This document shows, one piece after another, positions 12,426-23,125 of a DNA stretch of 64,000 nucleotides. The stretch covers positions 34,111,436-34,175,435 of the forward strand of contig NC_087068.1 of NCBI RefSeq assembly GCF_963678635.1. The letters run 5' to 3'. Made by a program: the position numbers and the translations under genes. The notes below the pieces were generated by a model. The model did not search any database. It was not told the origin of the DNA and saw nothing but the letters and a program-made list of their open reading frames with translations. Each line of letters opens with the position of its first letter. The stretch's first letter is position 1. Source of the DNA: Symsagittifera roscoffensis. Lineage: Eukaryota > Xenacoelomorpha > Acoela > Convolutidae.

Positions 12426-13782
12426 GATTAGTTTTTAAAAACACCTGAAATGAATTCGGTGAGCACAACAACCTCAATTGATAATAACTCACCGAGACAG
12501 TTGTCAGATCACAAAAACTAAGAGAACAAATCGACTCGCCAAAATTAGCAGACTTGGCAAGCAACCAAATTTTCAATCATTCAGAATTCTTCTTGAAGCC
12601 ATTCGGATGCTTAGATATATAGGTTTTTTTATGGAAACCATTGAAGCAAAAGCAATTTGAAAAACTGCAGGTTTATTTTGTGGCCCAAGTTTTCAGCAAC
12701 AAAATTATATTTTTTCAATGGGAGATTTTCAAAAATAGGTTTTTCCTAAATTTTTGTTTCGCTTCGTTTCATTGTTTGAAAGCTCTAACAGGTTGCTTAG
12801 AAAAACTTGAAATTTCAGTGAAACGAGTTGGTCTATAAAACGCTTTGAACTTATCCTGTTCTGAAACTAGAGTGCTTACCTCGTCTTTCCAGTTTTTATA
12901 CAAAGATGTCAATTCTGTTTTCGATCGAGCAATGGCTTGCTTTGATAGGTTTTATTATTTTGAACAAAACAGTATTCTATTTTAAGCATAGCAACTTTGC
13001 TTCAAATTTTTATTGGTTCGATTCAATTTACCTGCGAATGACCTCTGGTATTACAATGGCCGATTTGTCTAGGCATTAAACTGCTTATCCAATACGCTCT
13101 GCGTTCCTGGGTGCGAATCTCATCTCTGACGATTACTTTTCGAAAAAACCTGAACAGTAAGCACAAAAACTGATTTTTACCAAATTTTGTTAATAATATA
13201 CTGAGAAAATTGTCAGATCACAAGGTATTAGAAAAAAAATCGGCTCAACATTTTTTGAAATTTGTCTAAGGAGTTTAGTCAAGCAAAGAAACGTTGAAAA
13301 GCTTTAAGTTTTTTCATGAAGAAAATCGGATGACCATTGTTATAGGTTTTTCTATCAAAAACAATCAAATAATGGAACTTTGAAAAATTTCAGGTTGCTT
13401 TTTGATCCAGCTTTTCCACAAAAAACTATCGTTTTTCAATGGAAGCAAGAAAAAAACAAAATTTTCCCTAATATTTCAATTCGCTTATTATTATAGTTTG
13501 AAAGCTCTAACAGGTTGCTTAGAAAAACTTCGTTTCGCAAAAATTGGCGAAACGATTTGGTCTATAAAACGATTTGAACTAGTCCTGATTCAAGACTAGA
13601 ATGCTTAATTCGTCAATACAACTTAATTACCAAAATTTCAAAATTATTTTTGATCGAACGATGGCTTGATTTGATAGCTTTTATTATTTTGAGCAAAAAA
13701 AATATTCTATGTGAAACATAGCATATCTTTGCTTCAAATTTCTATTGTTCGATTCAAATTACCAACGAATGAAATCAGTGCA

Positions 13783-13867
13783 GACTGGGTGGTCGAGTGG
13801 TTTAGGCGATGGATAGACTGCTAACCTAATACGTTCTGTGTGCGAGAGTTCGAATCCCAACTCTGTC
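13783..13867 (+). pseudogene. tRNA-Ser(GCT)-like cassette
   Basis: One of the best preserved serine-type copies. It has A box TGGTCGAGTGG, anticodon GCT in CTGCTAA, a variable region that fits a class II tRNA, B box AGTTCGAATCC and 3' CTCTGTCG followed by ATTAGTTTTT. The acceptor GACTGGG/CTCTGTC has mismatches. A tRNA covariance model may score it as a pseudogene or a weak serine tRNA. Confidence 0.65.
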
Positions 13868-15775
13868 GATTAGTTTTTAAAAACACCTGAACTGAATTCG
13901 ATGAACACAACATTTTATGTTTACCTCAATTGATACTAACTCACCGAGACAGTTGTCAGATCACAAAAACCAAGAGAACAAATCGGCTCGCCAAAATTAG
14001 CAGACTTGGCAAGCAACAAATTTTTCAATCATTCAGAATTATATTTGAAGCAATTCAGATGGCTAGATATATAACTTCTTTTATGGAAATCATTGAAGCA
14101 AAAGCAGTTTGAAAAACTGCAGCTTAGTTTTGTGGCCCAAGTTTTCAGCAACAAAATTATCTTTTTTCAATGGGAGATTTTCGAAAAAAAAGTTTTTTCC
14201 TAAATTTTTGTTTCGCTTCGTATCATTGTATGAAAGTCTAACAGGTTGCTTAGAAAAACTTGAAATTTCAGTGAAACGAATTGGTCTATAAAACGCTTTG
14301 AACTTGTCCTGTTCTGAAACTAGAGCGCTTACCTCGTTTTTCCAGTTTTTATACAAAGATGTCAATTCTATTTTCGATGGAGCAATGATTTGCTTTGATA
14401 GGTTTTATTATTTTGAACAAAACAATCTTCTATTTGAAGCATAGCATCTTTGCTTCAAGTTTTTATTGGTTCGATTCAATTTACCATCGAATGACCTCTG
14501 GTAACAGTTTGGCCGATTTGTTAAGGCATTATGCTGCTAATCCAATACGTTCTGCGTTCCTGTGTGCGAATCCCATCTCTGACAATTAGTTTTCGAAAAC
14601 ACCTGAACAGAATTCAGTAAGCACAAAAACTGATTTTTACCAAATTTTTTTTATTAACATACCGAGAAATTTGTCAGATCACAAGGTATTAGAAGAAGAA
14701 TCGGCTCACCATTTTTTGAAATTTGTCTAAGCAGTTTACTCAAGCAAGGAAACGTTGAAAAGCTTTAAGTTTTTTCGTGAAGAAAATCGGATGACCATGG
14801 TTATACGTTTTTCTATCGAAAACAATCAATTAATGGAATTTTGAAAAAATTCAGGTTGTTTTTTTTGGTCCAGCTTTTCCACAAAAAACTATCGTTTTTC
14901 AATGGAAGCAAGACAAAATTAAATTTTCCTTAAATTTTCAATTCGCTTCGTATGATAGTTTGAAAGCTCTAACAGGTTGCTTAGAAAAACTTCGTTTCGC
15001 AAAAATGAGGAAACGGTTTGGTATATAAAACGATTTGAACTAGTCCTGTTTCAAGACTAGAATGTTTAATTCGTCAATACAATTTAATTACAAAATTTTC
15101 GAAATTATTTTTGATCGAACGATGGCTTGATTTGATAGCTTTTATTCTTTTGAGCAAAAAAAAATATTCTATTTGAAGCATGGCATATCTTTGTTTCAAA
15201 TTTCTATTGTTCGATTCAATTTACCAACGAATGAGATCAGTGCAGACTGGGTGGTCGAGTGGTTTAGGCGATGGATTGACTGTCTATTTAATACGTTCTG
15301 TGTGCGTTGTTTCAAATCCCAGCTCTGTCGATTAGTTTTTAAAAACATCTGAATTGAATTCGGTGAGCACAACATCTTTTGTTTAACTCAATTGATAATA
15401 ACTCACCGAGAATTTGCCAGATCACAAGTTGTAGAGATAAAATCGGGTCGCAACTTTTTGGACTTCGTCTAAGCAGAGTAGTTAAGCAATTAAATGTTGG
15501 AAAATTTTAAGTTTGTTCGTGAAGAAAATCGGTTAGCCATTGTTATACGTTTTTCTTTTGAAAACATTCAAGCAATGCAATTTTGAAAATTTTTCAGGTT
15601 ATTTTAATTGGTCATGCTTTTCCACAAAAAACTAACGTTTTTCAATGGAACCAATGCAAAATTAAATTTTCTTTAGGTTTTTTTTCGCTTCGTTTGATAA
15701 TTCGAAAGCCTTTATAGGTTGCTTAGAAAAGGTTCAAACGTTTGCCAAAAGAATTTGTCTATAAAATGATTTGAA

Positions 15776-15796
15776 CTAGCCCTGTTCTAGGACTAG
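15776..15796 (+). promoter_or_regulatory. Conserved hairpin I upstream of a tRNA-like cassette
   Basis: The arms CTAGCCC and GGACTAG flank the loop TGTTCTA. Almost every serine-type unit has this dyad about 200 bp before the cassette, usually as CTAGTC...GACTAG around CTGTTCTAA. Its function is unknown. It could be an upstream Pol III element, a protein site or an RNA hairpin. Confidence 0.5.
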
Positions 15797-15902
15797 AGTG
15801 CTTCCTTCGTCGTTACTTTTTTTATAAAAAAGACTTCAAGTCTGATCGAAAAATGGCTTGATTTGATAGGTTTTATTATTTTGATTTAAAAGCATTCTAT
15901 TT

Positions 15903-15923
15903 GAAGCACAGCAACTGTGCTTC
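15903..15923 (+). promoter_or_regulatory. Conserved hairpin II, 9-bp stem
   Basis: GAAGCACAG and CTGTGCTTC are perfectly complementary with a 3-nt loop, CAA. Other units have GAAGC...GCTTC or GAAGCA...TGCTTC at the same place. The mirror arm keeps the 9-bp form near 18103. The hairpin sits about 50 bp before the cassette. Confidence 0.5.
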
Positions 15924-15931
15924 AAAGTTTT

Positions 15932-15955
15932 ATTGGTTTCATTCAAATTACCAAT
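15932..15955 (+). promoter_or_regulatory. Inverted ATTGGT/ACCAAT pair before a cassette
   Basis: ATTGGT and ACCAAT are separated by 12 bp and end 16 bp before the cassette at 15972. The pair recurs in most units of every serine-type block. It resembles facing CCAAT boxes, but no bound factor can be named from sequence. Confidence 0.45.
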
Positions 15956-15971
15956 GATTGACCTGTGGTGA

Positions 15972-16052
15972 GACAAGATGGCCGAGCAGTTAAAGTGTTG
16001 GACTGCCAATCCAAAAAGTCATGCGTGCGTGGGTTCGAATGCCATCTCTGTC
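15972..16052 (+). pseudogene. tRNA-Ser-like body with GCC (Gly) anticodon
   Basis: It is a class II body: A box TGGCCGAGCAG, a 5-bp anticodon stem TTGGA/TCCAA, loop CTGCCAA giving anticodon GCC, an extended variable region and B box GGTTCGAATGCC. The acceptor has two mismatches and the T stem one. The mirror copy at 17976-18056 also has GCC, so the change predates the inversion. Confidence 0.65.
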
Positions 16053-16387
16053 CATTAGTTTTTAAAATCACCTGAACTGAACTCGGTAAGCACAACAACT
16101 GATTTTTACCTAATTTGTTAATAACTCACCACCAAATTTTCCAAATCATAAAGTTTTAAAGATGGAATCGGCTCGCAATTTTTTGAAATTAGTCTAAGCA
16201 GACTATTCAAGCAAATAAACGTTAAAAAAATTTAAGTTTGTTCATGAAGAAAGTCGGTTGGCCAATTTTATACATTTTTCTTTTGAAGCCTTTCAAGCAA
16301 TGGATTTTTGAAAACTTCAGGTTTTTTTTGCCGAGTATTTCCACAAAAAATAGTCGGTTTTCAATGGAAGCAATTCAAAATTAAGTT

Positions 16388-16466
16388 TACAGGTAGCCAG
16401 AGAGGTGAAGGCGTTGAAATGCTATCAATATTTACTGCGTGCGTGTGTTCGAAACCCAGCCCTGTC
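16388..16466 (+). pseudogene. Truncated-unit tRNA-Ser-like cassette next to the palindrome centre
   Basis: This cassette follows a unit lacking its upstream half: the spacer passes directly from GGAAGCAATTCAAAATTAAG to the cassette. The same junction recurs, inverted, at 17559-17650, which proves that the two arms share ancestry after that deletion. The B box GTTCGAAACCC is kept and the 5' half is degraded. Confidence 0.7.
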
Positions 16467-16943
16467 CAGTAAGTTTTTGAAAACACCTGAACTGATTTCT
16501 GTAGGCACAACAACTGATGTTTACCTAAATTGATAATTACTCACCGCAAAAATTACCAGATCACAAAATTTTGGAGACAAAATTGGCTCGCAGACTATTG
16601 GAATTTGTCTAAACAAAATAGTCAAGCAATTAAACGTTAAAAATTTTGAGGTTGTTCATGATAAACTTGACATTGGCTGACCGAAAAAGTAACTTGAAAT
16701 TTATCGAAATTCCAATAGAAAGTTTTATAACATTGGCTGACCGATTTTCTTCATGAACGAACTGAAAAATTTCAACGTTTAATTGCTTGATGAGTCTGCT
16801 TAGACGAAGTCCAATAGTTTGCGAGCAATTTTTTTTCTAGAACTTTGTGATCTAGGAAAATTCTCGTTGAGTTATCAACAATTTAGCTAAACATCTATTG
16901 TTGTGTTAAAGAAATTCAGTTCAAGTGTGTTTAAGAACTAATC

Positions 16944-17024
16944 GACAGATATGGGATTCGAACCCACGCAAGCAGACTTAGTTGCTTAAGCAGTCCAACG
17001 CTTTAAACACACGGTCACCCTGTC
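16944..17024 (-). pseudogene. tRNA-Ser(GCT)-like cassette with intact B box
   Basis: On the - strand it begins GACAGGGTGACC, has a GCT anticodon in CTGCTTA, a perfect T arm (GTGGG, TTCGAAT, CCCAT) and 3' ATCTGTC, followed by GATTAGTT. The anticodon stem is disturbed. Its unit is the one without a partner across the palindrome centre. Confidence 0.6.
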
Positions 17025-17975
17025 TGACCAGAGGTCATCCGTTGGTGAATTGATTCAAACCAATAAAAGTTTGAAGCAAAGATACTCCGTTTCAAATATA
17101 ATGTTTTTTTTGGCTCAAAACAAACAAACCTATCAAATCAAGCCATTGTTCAATCAAAAATAGACTTGACACTTTGTATTCGAAATGTAATGACGAATAT
17201 AGCACTATAGTCCTAGAACAGGACTAGTTCAAATCATTTTTAGCGCAAATCGTTTCGCTGAAATTTCAAGTTTTTGAAAGCAGCCTGTTACAGCTTTCAA
17301 AATATCAAAAGAAGCGAACTAAAAAATTAAGGAAAACCTAATTTTGAATCGATTCCATTGAAAAAAAACGATAATTTTTTGTAAAAAAAACTGAGCTAAA
17401 AAAAACAACCTGAATTTTTTCAAAATTCCATTGCCTGTATAGTTTCAATAAAAAAATGTATAACTTTGGCCAACCGACTTTCTTCATGAACAACCTTAAA
17501 ATTTTCAACGTTTAATTGCTTGACTAGTCTGCTTAGACTAGTTTTCAAAAACTTACAGGACAGGGCTGGGTTTCGAACACACGCACGCAGTAAATATTGA
17601 TAGAAATTCAATACCTTCACCTCTCGGCCTGCCTGTAAATTTAATTTTGAATTGCTTCCATTGAAAAACAATCATTTTTTTGTGGAAAAACTCGACGAAA
17701 AAAAACTTGAAGTTTTCAAAACTCCATTGCTTGGAAGGCTTCAATAGAAAAATGTATAACATTGGCCAACCGACTTTCTTCATGAACAAACTTAAAATTT
17801 TTTTAACGTTTATTTGCTTGACTAGTCTGCTTAGACTAATTTCAAAAAATTGCGAGCCGATTCCAGCTCTAGAACTTTATGATCTGGAAAATTTTGTGGT
17901 GAGTTATTAACAAATTAGGTAAAAATCAGTTGTTGTGCTTACCGAGTTCAGTTCAGGTGTTTTTAAAAACTAATA

Positions 17976-18056
17976 GACAGGGATGGCATTCGAACCCACG
18001 CACGCAGTACTTATTGGATTGGCAGTCCAGCACTTAAACTACTCGGCCATCTTGTC
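17976..18056 (-). pseudogene. tRNA-Ser-like body with GCC (Gly) anticodon, mirror copy
   Basis: Inverted partner of 15972-16052. On the - strand it begins GACAAGATGGCCGAG, has GCC in loop CTGCCAA and B box GGTTCGAATGCC, and ends CCCTGTC. Hairpin II with the 9-bp stem precedes it as in its partner. Confidence 0.65.
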
Positions 18057-20145
18057 TGACCACAGGTCAATCTTTGGTAAATTGAATCAAATCAATAAAA
18101 CGTTGAAGCACAGTTGCTGTGCTTCAAATAGAATGTTTTTTAAATCAAAATAAAAAAATCTATCAAATCAAGCCATTGTTCGATCAAAAATAGACTTGAG
18201 GTCTTTTTATAAAAACTGTAATGACAAAGTAAGCACTCTAGTCTTAGAACAGGACTAGTTCAAATCTGATTATATACAAATTCTTTTGGCAAAAGTTTGA
18301 ACCTTTTCTAAGCAACCTATAAAGTCTTTCGAACTATCAAACGAAGCAAAAAAAAACCTAGGGAAAATTTAATTTTGAATTGCTTCCTTGGAAAAACGTA
18401 TTTTGTGGAAAAGCATGACCAAAAAAAATAACCTGAAAAATTTTCAAAATTCCATTGCTTGAATGTTTTCAAAAGAAAAACGTATAACATTGGCCAACCG
18501 ATTTTGTTCATGAACAAACTTAAAATTTTCGAACATTTAATTGCTTGACTACTCTGCTTGGACGAATTCCAAAAGGTTGCGACCCGATTCTATCTCTACA
18601 ACTTTGTGATCTGGTAAATTCTCGGTGAGGTATTATCAATTGAGGTATCAAATGATGTTGTGCTCACCGAATTCAGTTCAGGTGTTTTTAAAAACTAATC
18701 GACAAAGCTGCAAATCGCACCGACGCACACAGAACGTATTAGATAAGCAGGCAATCCATCGCCTAAACCATTCGACCACCATGTCTGCAGTGAACCCATT
18801 CGTTGGTAAATTGAATCGAACATAAGAAGTTTGCTATGCTTCAAATAGAATATTTTTTTGTTCAAAATAATAAAAGCTATCAAATCAAGCCATCGTTCGA
18901 TCAAAAATAGTTTTGAAGTTTTTGTAATCAAATTGTATTGACGAAGTAAGCATTCTAGTCTTGAAACAGGACTAGTTCAAATCGTTTTATAGACCAAATC
19001 GTATCGTCATTTTTTGCGAAACGAAGTTTTTCTAAGCAACCTGTTAGTGCTTTCAAACTATCATACAAAGCGAATTGAAAATTTAAGGAAAATTTAGTTT
19101 TGTCTTCCTTCCATTGAAAAACGATAGTTTTTTGTGGAAAAGCTGGACCAAAAAAGCAACCTGAATTTTTTCAAAATTCCATTATTTGATTGTTTTCGAT
19201 AGAAAAACGTATAACAATGGTCATCAGATTTTCTTCACGAAAAAAGTTAAATCTTTTCAACGTTTCCTTGCTTGACTAAACTGCTTAGACAAATTTCAAA
19301 AAATGGTGAGCCGATTCTTCTTCTAATACCTTTTGATCTGACAAACTTCTCGGTATGTTACAACAAAATTTGGTATAAATCAGTTTTTGTGCTTACTGAA
19401 TTCTGTTCAGGTATTTTCGAAAACTGATTGTCAGACATGGGATTCGCACCCAGGAACGCAAAGCGTATTGGATAAGCAGTTTATCGCCTTAACAAATCGG
19501 CCAATTTAGTACCAGAAGTCATTCGCTGGTAAATGGAATCGAATCAATAAAAACTTGAACCAAAGATGCTATGCTTCAAATAGAATATTGTTTTGTTCAA
19601 AATAATAAAACCTATCAAAGCAAGACATTGCTCGATCGAAAATAGACTTGACATTTTTGTATAAAAACTGGAAAGACGAGGTAAGCACTCTAGTTTCAGA
19701 ACAGGACAAGATCAAAGCTTTTTATAGACCAATTCATTTCACTGAAAATTCAAGTTTTTCTAAGCAACCTGTTAGAGCTTTCAAACAATGAAACGAAGCG
19801 AAACAAAAATTTAGGAAAAACGTCTTTTCGAAATTCTCCCACTGAAAAAAGATAATTTTTTTGCTGAAAACTTGGGCCACAAAACTAACCTGTAGTTTTT
19901 CAAAATACTTTTGCTTCAATGGTTTCCATAAAAAAAACGTATATATCTAGCCATCCGAATTGCTTCAAGAAGAATTCTGAATAATTGAAAAGTTGGTTGC
20001 TTGCCAAGTCTGCTAATTTTGGCGAGTCGATTTGTTCTCTTAGTTTTTGTGATCTGACAACTGTCTCGGTGAGTTATTATCAATTGAGGTAAACATAAGT
20101 TGTTGTGCTCACCGAATTCAGTTCAGGTGTTTTTAAAAACTAATC

Positions 20146-20230
20146 GACATAGCTGGGATTCGAACTCACGCACACAGAACGTTTTAGATTTGCAGTCTGT
20201 CCATCGCCTAAACCACTCGACCACCCCGTC
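20146..20230 (-). pseudogene. tRNA-Ser-like cassette with GCA anticodon
   Basis: On the - strand it begins GACGGGGTGGTCGAGTGG, a good acceptor 5' strand and A box. The anticodon loop reads CTGCAAA, giving GCA, a cysteine anticodon. The B box AGTTCGAATCC is intact. Its partner at 13783-13867 has GCT, so this change is specific to one arm. Confidence 0.6.
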
Positions 20231-23106
20231 TGCACTGAACTCATTCGTTGGTAAATTGAATCGAACAATAAAAATTTGAAGCAAAGATATGCTATTCTTC
20301 AAATAGAATAACTTTTTGCTCAAAATAAAAAAAGCTATCAAATCAAGCCATCGTTCGATCAAAAATAGTTTCGAAGTTTTTGGTAAATAAAATGTATTGA
20401 CGAAGTAAATATTCTAATCCTGAAACAGGACTAGTTTAGTTCGTTTTATAGAGCAAATCCTCTCGCCAATTTTTCAAGTTTTCTAAGCAACCTGTTAGAG
20501 CTTTCAAACTATCATACAAAGCGCATTGAAAACTTAAGGAAAATTTAGTTTTGTCTTCCTTTCTTTGAAAAACGATAGTTTTTTGTGGAAAAGCTGGACC
20601 AAATAAGCAACCTGAAATTTTTCAAAATTCCATTATTTGATTGTTTTCGATAGAAAAACCTATAAAAAAAATCGTCATCCGATTTTCTTCATGAAAAATT
20701 TTAAAGCTTTTCAACGTTTCCTTGCTTGACTAAACTCCTTAGACAAATTTTAAAAAATGATGAGCCAATTTTTTTTCTAATGCCTAGTGGTCTGACAAAT
20801 TTCTTGGCATGATATTAAAAAAACTTGGTAAAAATCAGTTTTTGTGCTTACTGAACTCTGTTCAGGTGTTTTCGAAAACTAATTGTCAGAGATGGGATTC
20901 GCACACAGGAGCGCAGAGCGTATTGCATAAGCAGTTTAATGCCTTAACAAATCGGCCAATTTAATACCAGAGGTAAAATGAATCGAACCAATAAAAATTT
21001 GAAGCAAAGATGCTATGCTTCAAATATATTTTTGTTTTGTTCAAAATAATGAAAACTATCAAAGCAAGCCATTGCTCGATCGAAAATAGAATTGACATCT
21101 TTCTATAAAAACTGGAAAGACGAACTAGTTTCAGAACAAGTTCAAAGGGTTTTATAGACCAATTCATTCCACTGAAATTTCACGTTTTTCTAAGCAACCT
21201 GTTAGAGATTTCAAACAATGAAACGAAGCGAAACAAAAAATTAGAAAAAACCTATTTTCGAAATTCTCCCATTGAAAAAAGGTTGTTTTGTTGCTGAAAA
21301 CTTGGGGCGCAAAACTAAATGCAGTTTTTCAAAATTCTTTTGCTTCAATGGTTCCATAAAAAAAACGTATATTTTTAGCCATCCGAATTGCTTCAAGAAG
21401 AATTCTGAATGATTGAAAATTTGGTTGCTTACCAAGTCTGCTAATTTTGGCGAGTCAATGTATTCTCTTAGTTTTTGTGATCTGACAACTTTCTCGATGA
21501 GTTTTAACAAACTTAGGTAAACAATCAGTTTTTGAGCTTACCGAATTCAGTTTTAAGAACGAATCGGCACAGATGGTACTCGATACCAGGCACGCAGACC
21601 GTTTTGAATTAGCAGTTCAATGCCATTATCTTTTGGCCACCCTGTTTGACCACAGGTCAGCCATTGGTAAATTGAAAAGAACTAAAAAAAAATTTGCAGC
21701 AAAGTTTGAAATTTCGAAACAATTGTGAAGCACTCTAGTGTACAGATTTAGTTCAAATTGTTTTACTTACCAACTCGTTTCGCTAAAATTTTCTGTTTTT
21801 CTAAGCAATCAATTATAGCTTCGAAACTATGAAACTATGCAAAACAAATTTTTAAAAAATTTCAACATGAGTTACTTCAATAGGAGGCAGTTTTTTTGCA
21901 GAAAATCTCGGCCAAAAAAGTAACATTAATCTTTTCAAAGTTTTTTTTGCTTGGAGGGTTTGTTTCAAGATAAAAACTGGTTTGTTTCTCAGACAAATTT
22001 CAATTGGTTGCATTCCATTTTTTGCTGTGAAATTTTGTGATCTGTAAACTTTTTTGTTGAGTTGTTAACAAAGTTAAGTAAATATCAGTTTTTTTGGGTA
22101 CCTTCTTCAGCTCAGGTGTTTTAAAAAACTAATCGACAGGGATGGTATTCAAACCCACGCACGCAGAATATATTGGATTAGCATTTCAATGCCTTAACCT
22201 CTCCGCCAACCTGTAAGACCTGAATTCATACATTGGTAAATGCAATCGAACCAATAAAAGATTTAAGCAAAGATGCTTTTCTTCAAATAGAATATTTTTT
22301 TTGCTCAAAACAATGAAACCTATCAAAACTTACCAAACTTGAGCATTATTTGACTTGATGTCTATGAATTTAACCTGGAAGGCTGAAGTAGGTACTCTAA
22401 TTATAGAACAGTACTCATTTCAGAACGTTTCATAGACCAAATCAGTTTGCTAAAACTTCATGTTTTTCTGAGCGAACTTTGAAACTATGAAAGGAATCGA
22501 AACAAAAATATAAGAAAAACTTCAATTTTAATTGCTTCCATAGAAAACCGATAATTTTTTTGCGGTAAAGCTCGGCCAAAAATGTAACCTCAAGTTTTTT
22601 GAAATTCCATTGATTGATTAGTTTCAATTGAAAAACGTATAATATTGGCCAACCGACTTTCTTCTTGAAACAACTTGTTGTTTTTCAAACTTTGGTTGAT
22701 TGACTAGTTTGCTTAGACAAACTTCAATTGTTTGCATGCCGAATTGTTCTCAAAAATTTTTGATTTAAAAATTATTTAGTGAGTTATAAACAGATTTAGG
22801 TAGAAATCAGTTTTTGTGCTCACCGAGTTCAGTTGATGTTTCTAAAAAGTTATTCGAAAGAGATGTGATTCAGAGCCACGCACTCGGACCATATTGGAGT
22901 TATATTCCAACGGCGTAACCACTCGGCCACCCTGTATGAAGGCAATCATTGATTAGGTGAATCGAACCTAAAAAAATGAAGCAAAGTTGCTTCGCTTCAA
23001 ATAGAATAGTTTTTCTTCCATAGAAAACCGATAACTTTTTTGCGGGAAAGCTCGGCCAAAAACTTAACCTCAATGTACTTGAAATTTAATGATGAATTTA
23101 GCAATT

Positions 23107-23125
23107 TAGCCCTAGAACAGGGCTA
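23107..23125. promoter_or_regulatory. Hairpin I with covarying stem
   Basis: TAGCCC and GGGCTA pair perfectly around TAGAACA. The usual stem is TAGTC/GACTA. The left-arm partner at 8261-8279 has TAGCC/GGCTA, so both sides of the stem changed together (T to C with A to G). Confidence 0.5.

Larger units (their letters stand above)
11046..15395 (+). repeat. Higher-order repeat, about 1.45 kb x 3
   Basis: A two-unit block that starts with a spacer containing GAGACAGTTGTCAGATC begins at about 11046, 12493 and 13946. Each block holds a cassette starting near TATTAAAT, TATTACAA or TAACAGTT and one starting GACAGGG or GACTGGG. The mirror arm has only two such blocks (about 18.6-21.5 kb), so copy number differs between the arms. 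Confidence 0.75.
3985..16666 (+). repeat. tRNA-Ser-like macrosatellite, left arm
   Basis: Direct tandem array of about 680-730 bp units, each with one class II tRNA-Ser-like cassette on the + strand. Cassettes lie at 4569-4648, 5301-5380, 5989-6068, 6674-6753, 7363-7441, 8047-8126, 8700-8780, 9534-9615, 10254-10334, 10887-10967, 11604-11684, 12341-12425, 13050-13130, 13783-13867, 14503-14583, 15245-15329, 15972-16052 and 16388-16466. The order within a unit is: spacer with a conserved AAGCAGACTAGTCAAGC block, hairpin I, hairpin II, ATTGGT/ACCAAT dyad, cassette, then ATTAGTTTTTAAAAAC. The leftmost unit joins the alanine array near 3984. No coding region is credible in this block. Confidence 0.9.

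Noticed and set aside
3985-16666. Hammerhead or other satellite ribozyme in the serine-type unit
   Set aside because: CTGATG and CGAAAC occur, but far apart and without the required helices or a GTC cleavage site in the right arrangement.
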